NCBI GenBank assembly: GCA_003244185.1
Contig: QHBT01000070.1
Location: forward strand, 1-39,925
Direction of reading: 5' to 3'
Source of the DNA: Candidatus Dormiibacter spiritus
GTDB taxonomy: Bacteria > Chloroflexota > Dormibacteria > Dormibacterales > Dormibacteraceae
DNA: 39,925 nt
Under the pieces are notes generated by a model. That model worked only from the letters and a program-made list of their open reading frames with translations, did no database searches and had not been told where the DNA came from. Shown piece by piece: positions 34,715 to 39,925 of the stretch. Numbering within the stretch: position 1 is the first letter of the stretch; each line of letters begins with the position of its first letter. The translations under genes were made by a program, and so were the position numbers.

Positions 34715-35749
34715 CTAGAGCCGCTTCACGATGGCGTCGCCGGCTTCGCTGGTGCTGAGAGACCCGCCGAGATCGCGCGTGCAGTCACCCGCTATCACCG
34801 CGGCCTCCACCGCGTCTGCGATCCTCTGCGCCTGTTCAACCTCACCCAGGTGAGCAACCATCATAGACGCGGTCATGATGGCCCCCACCGGATTGACCAG
34901 GCCCTTGCCAGCGATGGTGGGAGCGCTGCCGTGGATGGGTTCGAACAGCCCGCTGCCGGTCTCCGGGTTGATGTTCGCGCTCGGCGCCACGCCCATGCCG
35001 CCGATCAGGGCGGCTGTGAGGTCGCTCAGGATGTCACCGAAGAGGTTGTTCGTGACGATGACCTGGAACTGGCTGGGATCCCTGACCAGCTCCATCGCCG
35101 CGGCGTCCACGTACAGGTGGCGCGTCTCCACGTCCGGATGCCGGGCCTGCAGCGATGCCCAGCAGTCCTGCCAGAGTCCGCCGGCGTGGTTCATAGCGTT
35201 CGACTTGTCCACCATGCAGACCTTCTGCCGGCCGAGGGTGAAGGCATGCTCCAGGATGCGCGTAACCCCGCGGTAGGTGTTGACGTCCTCCTGGATCGCC
35301 ACCTCGTCCTGGCTCCCGCGCCGGATCCGGCCGCCGGCGCCCACATAGAGCCCCTCGGTGTTCTCGCGCACGACCATCAGATCAACCGCCCGCTTCGACT
35401 CATCCCGGATGGGGCTCAACCGATCGTGGAAGAGGCGGGCCGGGCGCAGGTTGACGTAGAGGTCCAGCTCGAAGCGAATGCGCAGCAGCACCTGAGCCGG
35501 ATAGCCGACGTCGGGAACGCGCGGGTCGCCGATGGCCCCGAAGAGGATGGCGTCGGCACTGGCAGCCTCCCGGAATGTCTGTTCCGACATCGCGGGCTCG
35601 CCGCGGAGAAGGGGACCGGCGCCGACTTCGAACTCTTGGAACTCGTACGGCAGCCCCGCTGCCAGGAGTACCTTGACAGCCTCAGGAGTCACCTCCTGGC
35701 CGGCAAGGTCGCCCGGCATCACGGCTATCTTGCGCGTCTTGCCGCTCAA
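34715..35749 (-). CDS. leuB: 3-isopropylmalate dehydrogenase family (LeuB-like) decarboxylating dehydrogenase
   Basis: NAD-dependent beta-decarboxylating dehydrogenase of 344 aa. L-F-G-A-I-G-D-P-R-V, the substrate-binding L-L-R-I-R-F-E-L-D-L-Y-V-N-L-R-P-A-R, V-R-E-N-T-E-G-L-Y, the catalytic Lys region M-V-D-K-S-N-A-M and the N-L-F-G-D-I-L-S-D metal-binding Asp helix are all present. F-E-P-I-H-G-S-A-P-T-I-A-G-K is the NAD-binding loop. Odd point: the N-terminal G-D-G-I-G-P-E-V motif of the family is P-G-D-L-A-G-Q-E-V here. The start is TTG 35749, overlapping the VOC stop by 4 bp (TTGA). The overall layout resembles actinobacterial LeuB, supporting isopropylmalate, but homoisocitrate or methylmalate remain possible. 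Confidence 0.9.
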   Translation of the reverse strand: MSGKTRKIAVMPGDLAGQEVTPEAVKVLLAAGLPYEFQEFEVGAGPLLRGEPAMSEQTFREAASADAILFGAIGDPRVPDVGYPAQVLLRIRFELDLYVNLRPARLFHDRLSPIRDESKRAVDLMVVRENTEGLYVGAGGRIRRGSQDEVAIQEDVNTYRGVTRILEHAFTLGRQKVCMVDKSNAMNHAGGLWQDCWASLQARHPDVETRHLYVDAAAMELVRDPSQFQVIVTNNLFGDILSDLTAALIGGMGVAPSANINPETGSGLFEPIHGSAPTIAGKGLVNPVGAIMTASMMVAHLGEVEQAQRIADAVEAAVIAGDCTRDLGGSLSTSEAGDAIVKRL

Positions 35750-36141
35750 GGCTTCTGTACGAGCTGGTAGGTCACGCCGCCGGAGGTGCCTTCCCCGGTC
35801 CAGGCGTTCTGGCGGCCGCCGATCTCAACCGGCCCGCGGCTGAAGCTGACACCTCGCGCCTGGAGGACGGCCATCGTGTCGGCCAGGCTGTCGACTGTCA
35901 GTGCGAGGTGATCGATCTTGGCCTGGGCGCCTCCTAAAACCCTGTCTCGGGCCGCTGGGTCCAGCTCCTCGATCAGCTCGATCTCGACAGCGCCGCACTT
36001 GTAGAACACGCCCCTGCGCCCGATCGCTGAGGCGTCCACCTCGCGATCCAGCTGCAGACCGAGCGCCTCGCTGAGAAAGCGCCGGGCCTCAGTCATATCA
36101 GCGACAACAACACCTACGTGATCCAGTCCCTTCACACTCAT
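35746..36141 (-). CDS. VOC-family protein (methylmalonyl-CoA epimerase/glyoxalase-like)
   Basis: Vicinal-oxygen-chelate fold protein of 131 aa with two beta-alpha-beta-beta-beta modules. The metal-site pattern is L-D-H-V-G-V-V-V-A-D, then V-E-I-E-L-I-E, then K-I-D-H-L-A-L-T-V-D, with metal His in each half-start, plus a C-terminal V-T-Y-Q-L-V-Q that lacks the last Glu. The closest shape is methylmalonyl-CoA epimerase. It is the first gene of the LeuBCDA-E1-alpha operon and its stop overlaps leuB. A CAGACT box 7 nt before ATG 36141 marks a leaderless promoter for the operon. Its job in the pathway (epimerising an intermediate?) is inference. Confidence 0.85.
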   Translation of the reverse strand: MSVKGLDHVGVVVADMTEARRFLSEALGLQLDREVDASAIGRRGVFYKCGAVEIELIEELDPAARDRVLGGAQAKIDHLALTVDSLADTMAVLQARGVSFSRGPVEIGGRQNAWTGEGTSGGVTYQLVQKP

Positions 36142-36148
36142 GGCACTT

Positions 36149-36154
36149 AGTCTG
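36149..36154 (-). promoter_or_regulatory. Candidate -10 box of the LeuABCD-like operon
   Basis: CAGACT on the minus strand, 7 nt before the VOC ATG at 36141. No leader peptide, T-box or attenuator lies before this operon. Confidence 0.4.
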
Positions 36155-36207
36155 ACGGTCTACCGATTCGGGAACGCTGACAAGCCGCCAGCGCACTGAT
36201 TTGAGCC

Positions 36208-36543
36208 TCAGGCCGGTTCGACGAGCAGGCCGCCGAAATCCGCGTCGCGGATCTCGCCCACGAAGGAGCGGTGGCCTTCGGCGGGGAGGTCGATGGCGGC
36301 CTCGTAGACGAAGGCGTAGACGTTGTCGATGTTCCAGGGGCCGTAGCCGCGCAGGGCGAGGCCCTCCACGAGCGCTGGGTCGGCCTCGCCCGCTTCGAGC
36401 AGGGAGCTGGCCTGGGAGTAGATGGCGCGCAGCACGTTGAGCTGCATCTGAAGTTCAGCGATCTCCTTCGGATCCTCCTCGGCCGCCGTCATGGCGTCGA
36501 TCTGCTCTTCGATCTCCCGAATCTCCCGCTGATACTCGTCCAT
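36208..36543 (-). CDS. Small hypothetical protein with N-terminal coiled coil
   Basis: Product of 111 aa, no recognised family. Residues 1-50 are a highly charged helix (E-Y-Q-R-E-I-R-E-I-E-E-Q-I and P-K-E-I-A-E-L-Q-M-Q-L) suitable for a coiled coil. The second half has aromatic residues (Y-G-P-W-N-I-D-N-V-Y-A-F-V-Y) and a G-H-R-S-F-V-G-E-I-R-D-A-D-F-G-G-L tail. No signal or membrane helix. The start is ATG 36543, 7 nt after a TAGACT box. The frame stays open upstream but runs antisense to the LLM gene. It is divergent from the LLM gene. Confidence 0.75.
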   Translation of the reverse strand: MDEYQREIREIEEQIDAMTAAEEDPKEIAELQMQLNVLRAIYSQASSLLEAGEADPALVEGLALRGYGPWNIDNVYAFVYEAAIDLPAEGHRSFVGEIRDADFGGLLVEPA

Positions 36544-36550
36544 GCCAGCG

Positions 36551-36556
36551 AGTCTA
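36551..36556 (-). promoter_or_regulatory. Candidate -10 box, leaderless hypothetical gene
   Basis: TAGACT on the minus strand, 7 nt before ATG 36543, identical to the boxes at 8012 and 22756. Confidence 0.45.
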
Positions 36557-36715
36557 GGGGCGCCCTGACGCTCGCTAACCCGAGGCAGCCCGCGGTCATT
36601 TCGGCAGCTTGCTGCGGCGCTGGTGGAGCAAGGCCCCGGCATCCGTGCCAGACCTGCCCAGGAGGTGGCCGGCGCTACGCGGAATGATCGTCCGAGGCCC
36701 AATGGTTTGGATGGC

Positions 36716-37555
36716 ATGACTGTGAATCTGGGCAGAGTGGGCATTTGGCGGAGTTGGCGGCAGGTCAAAGTCGAGCTGGCCGCGGCAGTTGAGCAGCTCG
36801 GCTACGGCGCCATCTGGTTGGGCAGCTCGCCGCCAGGTGATCTCGCGATTGTCGAGGACCTGCTCGCCGCGACCAGCACCATCGCGGTTGCCACAGGCAT
36901 CGTGAACATGTGGACTGTGGACGCCGGCACTGTCGCTGCCTCCTACCACAGGGTCACCTCCAAGCACCCAGGCAGGTTCCTACTGGGTGTGGGCATCGGG
37001 CACCCCGAGTCCACCGAGGCTTACCAGCGGCCATATGACAAGATGCTCGCCTATCTCGATCAGCTCGACCAGGCCGGCGTGCCTGTGCAGGAGCGTGTCC
37101 TCGCAGCGCTCGGCCCGAGGGTGCTGAAGCTCTCAGGCGAGCGTTCCGCCGGGGCCCATCCCTATCTCACCACGCCTGAGCACACGAAGCGAGCACGCGC
37201 GATCCTGGGCGAGGGCCCACTTCTCGCGCCCGAGCACAAGGTGGTCCTGGAGACGGATCCGGCGCTCGCCCGAGGCATCGGGCGCCCGGCGGTGCAGAAC
37301 CCCTATCTCGGTCTGAGCAATTACGTCAACAACCTGCGCCGGCTGGGCTACACCGATGCGGACTTCGCAGCTGGCGGCAGCGACAGGTTGATCGACGCGC
37401 TCGTGGTGCACGGTGACGCAGAGACCATCGCGGGAGGGATCGCAGCGCACTTCGATGCCGGTGCCGACCACGTTGCGATTCAGGCCCTCGCCGCTGGCGG
37501 CGGTGACCCGCTGCCGACCTACCAGGCCTTGGCCGGCGCGCTCGGCATTGGCTGA
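36716..37555 (+). CDS. LLM-class F420-dependent oxidoreductase
   Basis: Luciferase-like monooxygenase-fold oxidoreductase, 279 aa from ATG 36716. L-G-R-V-G-I-W at the N-terminus, E-Q-L-G-Y-G-A-I-W-L-G, I-A-V-A-T-G-I-V-N-M-W (the flavin/F420 pocket strand), H-P-G-R-F-L-L-G-V-G-I-G-H and L-A-A-L-G-P-R-V-L match the TIGR03620-like F420-dependent group. It presumably uses deazaflavin F420, implying F420 synthesis in the host. An upstream GTG at 36623 extends the frame by 31 residues of unlikely Arg/Pro-rich sequence and is rejected. It ends 68 bp from the convergent SPFH gene. Substrate unknown. Confidence 0.88.
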   Translation: MTVNLGRVGIWRSWRQVKVELAAAVEQLGYGAIWLGSSPPGDLAIVEDLLAATSTIAVATGIVNMWTVDAGTVAASYHRVTSKHPGRFLLGVGIGHPESTEAYQRPYDKMLAYLDQLDQAGVPVQERVLAALGPRVLKLSGERSAGAHPYLTTPEHTKRARAILGEGPLLAPEHKVVLETDPALARGIGRPAVQNPYLGLSNYVNNLRRLGYTDADFAAGGSDRLIDALVVHGDAETIAGGIAAHFDAGADHVAIQALAAGGGDPLPTYQALAGALGIG

Positions 37556-37623
37556 GCCGACCTCCGGCACCAGGCAGTCAGCGGCTAAATAGGTTGGCTA
37601 TCGACGTAACCGTGGCAATGCGC

Positions 37624-38442
37624 TCAGGCGTTGATCGGAGCGGCAGGCACTGTCTCGCTTTCAGCCGAGGTTTTCGCTTCCATGGGCACCGGGGCCGCCA
37701 GGAGCGGGCGGATCAGCTCGATCGGGATCGGAAAGACGATGGTGGAGTTCTGGTTGGAACCCATGTCGAGCAGCGTCTGCATGTACCGCAGCGCCAGGGC
37801 CGCTGGCTGGGTCGAGATGACCTGCGCGGCGTTGGCCAACGTCTGCGCTGCCTGGAACTCCCCCTCGGTGGCTATGATCTTGGCTCGCTTCTCCCGTTCC
37901 GCCTCGGCCTGCCTGCCCAACGCGCGAACCATGGTCGGCGCCAGCTCGGCGTCCTTGACCTCGACGGCGCCGACCTTGACGCCCCAGGGCTCGGTCTGAC
38001 CGTCGATGATGGTCTGCAGCTTCTGGTTGATGACGTCCCTGCTGCTGAGCAGCTCATCCAGGCTGGACTGCCCAAGCACAGCCCGCAGAGTGGTCTGCGC
38101 GATCTGCGAGGTGGCCTGGCGGAAGTCGAAGACGCGAGTGATGGCGGCCCGCGCGTCGAGGACCTGGAAGAAGATCACAGCGTTGACCTTGACTGTGACG
38201 TTGTCGGAGGTGATCACCTCCTGGGGCGGCACCTCGAGCGTGATCACGCGCAAATCCACCTTGGTCAGCCGGTCGAAACCGAAGGGGAAGATGAGGAAGA
38301 GCCCGGGGCCCCTGAGGTCGATCAAGCGGCCAAGCCGGAAGACGACGCCTCGCTCGTACTCCCTGGCGATCCGGATGCTGGATGACGCCACCAGCAGAAC
38401 CGCCACCGCCACTATCACTATCAGGACAATCAACGCGGTCAT
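37624..38442 (-). CDS. SPFH/Band 7 stomatin-like protein (slipin)
   Basis: Membrane-associated scaffold of 272 aa. One N-terminal hydrophobic helix (residues 2-20) is followed by the Band 7 domain starting I-A-R-E-Y-E-R-G-V-V-F-R-L-G-R. The domain includes G-P-G-L-F-L-I-F-P-F and R-V-I-T-L-E-V-P-P-Q-E-V-I-T-S-D-N-V-T-V, all diagnostic of slipins. A charged helix (R-Q-A-E-A-E-R-E-K-R-A-K) leads to oligomerisation. The partner NfeD is not adjacent. The start is ATG 38442 with GGGAGG 8 nt upstream, well supported. It lies downstream of hppA with an 82-bp gap. The role is in membrane microdomain organisation. Confidence 0.95.
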   Translation of the reverse strand: MTALIVLIVIVAVAVLLVASSSIRIAREYERGVVFRLGRLIDLRGPGLFLIFPFGFDRLTKVDLRVITLEVPPQEVITSDNVTVKVNAVIFFQVLDARAAITRVFDFRQATSQIAQTTLRAVLGQSSLDELLSSRDVINQKLQTIIDGQTEPWGVKVGAVEVKDAELAPTMVRALGRQAEAEREKRAKIIATEGEFQAAQTLANAAQVISTQPAALALRYMQTLLDMGSNQNSTIVFPIPIELIRPLLAAPVPMEAKTSAESETVPAAPINA

Positions 38443-38524
38443 CTACCAGCCTCCCCGGACCCACGCGGCGTTCTAGTCACCTTGGCAAGCTTATCTTGGA
38501 CCAGACCCTCCAGCGACCGAAGGG

Positions 38525-39925
38525 TTAGTGGAAGATCGAGTGGTTGGCGACCAGGCCCGCGATCAGGATGGCGATGATGTTGATCACCTTGATCATCGGG
38601 TTGATGGCGGGTCCAGCGGTGTCTTTGTAGGGGTCGCCGACGGTGTCGCCGGTGACCGAGGCCTTGTGCGCCTCCGAGCCCTTGCCACCCAGGTTGCCCT
38701 CTTCGATGTACTTCTTCGCGTTGTCCCAGGCGGCGCCCCCGCTGGTCATGAAGAGCGCCAAGAAGAGACCTGTCACGATGGCGCCCAGCAACAGGCCGCC
38801 AAGCGCCTTGGGGCCCAGCACGAGCCCGACCACAATGGGGGCCAGCACAGGGATCAGACCGGGCAGGATCATCTCCTTCTGCGCGGCCGCCGTCACGATC
38901 CGGACCGCGGGGCCGTACTCCGGCTTCGCGGTGCCCTCCATGATGCCTGGGATCTCTCGGAACTGGCGCCGTACCTCCTGCACCACCAGGCCGCCGGCCC
39001 GGCCGACCGCCAGGATCGCCAGCGAGGCGAACAGGAAGGGCAGGATGCCGCCCAGGAAGAGACCGACGATGACAGCCGGGTCGGAGAGGTCGAACGTCTG
39101 GTGCTTGTTCACCTTGTCCAGCTCCTGCGTGTAGGAGGCGAAGAGAACCAGAGCCGCCAGGCCGGCCGAGCCGATGGCATAGCCCTTGGTGACCGCCTTG
39201 GTGGTGTTGCCCACCGCGTCCAGCGGGTCGGTGATGTCGCGGACTGCCTGCGGCAGGTCCGCCATCTCGGCGATGCCGCCGGCGTTATCGGTGATCGGCC
39301 CGTAGGCGTCGATCGCCACCACTATGCCCGTCATCGACAGCAGTGACACAGCGGCGATCGCTATGCCGTAGAGGCCGCCGAGGTTGTAGCTGAAGAGAAT
39401 GCCGGCGGCTATGCAGATGACCGGCAGCGCGGTGGCCAGCATGCCGATGGCGCTCCCGGCAATGATGTTGGTCGCATGCCCTGTCTCGGACTGGTTGGCG
39501 ATGAGGTGCACAGGCCAGTAACGGGTCTCGGTGAAGAACTCGGTGATGGCCACTATCAGGATCGTGATCACGATGCCGACCACGCCGCAGAAGAAGAGAT
39601 TGTTGGGGTCGTTCACCCCATGGCCGGCCTTTAGCAGGCCGTTGCCCACAAAGTACTGGGTGACTATGTAGAAGCCGATGAGCGCGATGACCGCCGCCAC
39701 TATCAGGCCGACGTAGAGCCCGCCCATGATCCAGCCCGGGAAGTAGACCCGCACCGCCAGCGTGCCGGCCACGGAGCCGATGATCGACACGGCGCCCAGG
39801 AGGAGCGGGTAAACCACCCAGGCCACCTGACCGCCGAAGAGCAGCGTGCCCAGCAGCATGGCCGCGACCATGGTAACGGCGTACGTCTCGAACAGGTCAG
39901 CTGCCATGCCGGCGCAGTCGCCGAC
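38525..39925 (-). CDS. hppA: Membrane-bound proton pyrophosphatase, 5' end beyond window
   Basis: Partial gene: 466 C-terminal codons are visible and the frame runs off the right edge at [13 protein letters not shown], a mid-protein motif. It hydrolyses PPi and pumps H+. Other family motifs: [16 protein letters not shown], and [15 protein letters not shown] near the end. In the diagnostic [10 protein letters not shown] segment the residues are Lys and, three on, Thr, which are the signature of the K+-independent class (Ala/Gly in K+-dependent enzymes). The Met at 39907 is internal, not a start. About a dozen helices remain. Confidence 0.96.
   Translation of the reverse strand, partial: VGDCAGMAADLFETYAVTMVAAMLLGTLLFGGQVAWVVYPLLLGAVSIIGSVAGTLAVRVYFPGWIMGGLYVGLIVAAVIALIGFYIVTQYFVGNGLLKAGHGVNDPNNLFFCGVVGIVITILIVAITEFFTETRYWPVHLIANQSETGHATNIIAGSAIGMLATALPVICIAAGILFSYNLGGLYGIAIAAVSLLSMTGIVVAIDAYGPITDNAGGIAEMADLPQAVRDITDPLDAVGNTTKAVTKGYAIGSAGLAALVLFASYTQELDKVNKHQTFDLSDPAVIVGLFLGGILPFLFASLAILAVGRAGGLVVQEVRRQFREIPGIMEGTAKPEYGPAVRIVTAAAQKEMILPGLIPVLAPIVVGLVLGPKALGGLLLGAIVTGLFLALFMTSGGAAWDNAKKYIEEGNLGGKGSEAHKASVTGDTVGDPYKDTAGPAINPMIKVINIIAILIAGLVANHSIFH

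Overview
The window is GC-rich, densely packed chromosomal DNA from a high-GC Gram-positive-related bacterium. The gene set fits a deep soil Actinomycetota, Chloroflexota or Dormibacterota lineage. It includes an F420-type luciferase-like oxidoreductase, a DUF222/13E12 remnant, a YvcK protein with N-terminal membrane helices, a K+-independent H+-pyrophosphatase, Aur1-type PAP2, GTG and TTG starts, and many TAnnnT boxes only 6-9 nt ahead of start codons (leaderless transcripts). There is no phage, IS element, CRISPR array or rRNA. The lineage is inferred from content, not from a marker tree.

Layout. 61-1230 (minus): a DNA glycosylase and a cold-shock protein with a strong terminator. 1691-4457 (minus): a complete ECF vitamin/micronutrient transporter (S, T and two ATPases). 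4544-5050: a GNAT acetyltransferase. 5150-7208 (minus): a four-gene operon (unknown protein, cupin, 40-residue membrane peptide, SDR dehydrogenase) facing a TetR gene across two operator-like palindromes spaced 21 bp apart. 8027-12185 (plus): a tightly coupled esterase / ATP-grasp / circularly permuted ATP-grasp / GCS2 ligase operon, which looks like a system that builds an amide- or peptide-linked small molecule. 12224-15835: metH. 15783-19902: a degenerate DUF222 gene, a GNAT, an amidohydrolase, a nitroreductase, tRNA-Gln(CUG) and a DUF5808-like protein. 20018-27307: YvcK, PAP2 phosphatase, RidA, membrane proteins, a BNR-repeat protein, an RnfD-like protein and an MFS transporter.

27304-30193 (minus): a large cytosolic GAF/PAS histidine kinase, preceded by a 43-codon gene not previously obvious. 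That small gene has a clear Shine-Dalgarno and encodes five consecutive seven-residue repeats beginning D-W-V-N. It is the most novel-looking item here. 30465-36141 (minus): a six-gene operon (VOC protein, LeuB-, LeuC-, LeuD- and LeuA/homocitrate-synthase-like enzymes, and a lone 2-oxoacid dehydrogenase E1-alpha). It resembles a 2-oxoacid chain-elongation pathway feeding an oxidative decarboxylase, and is either leucine synthesis or a variant. 36208-39925: a small coiled-coil protein, the LLM oxidoreductase, a stomatin-like SPFH protein and hppA, which is cut by the window edge.

All calls are from reading the sequence and translations; no database search was run. Substrates of the transporter, the ligase cluster and the LeuABCD-like operon are not determined by the sequence.
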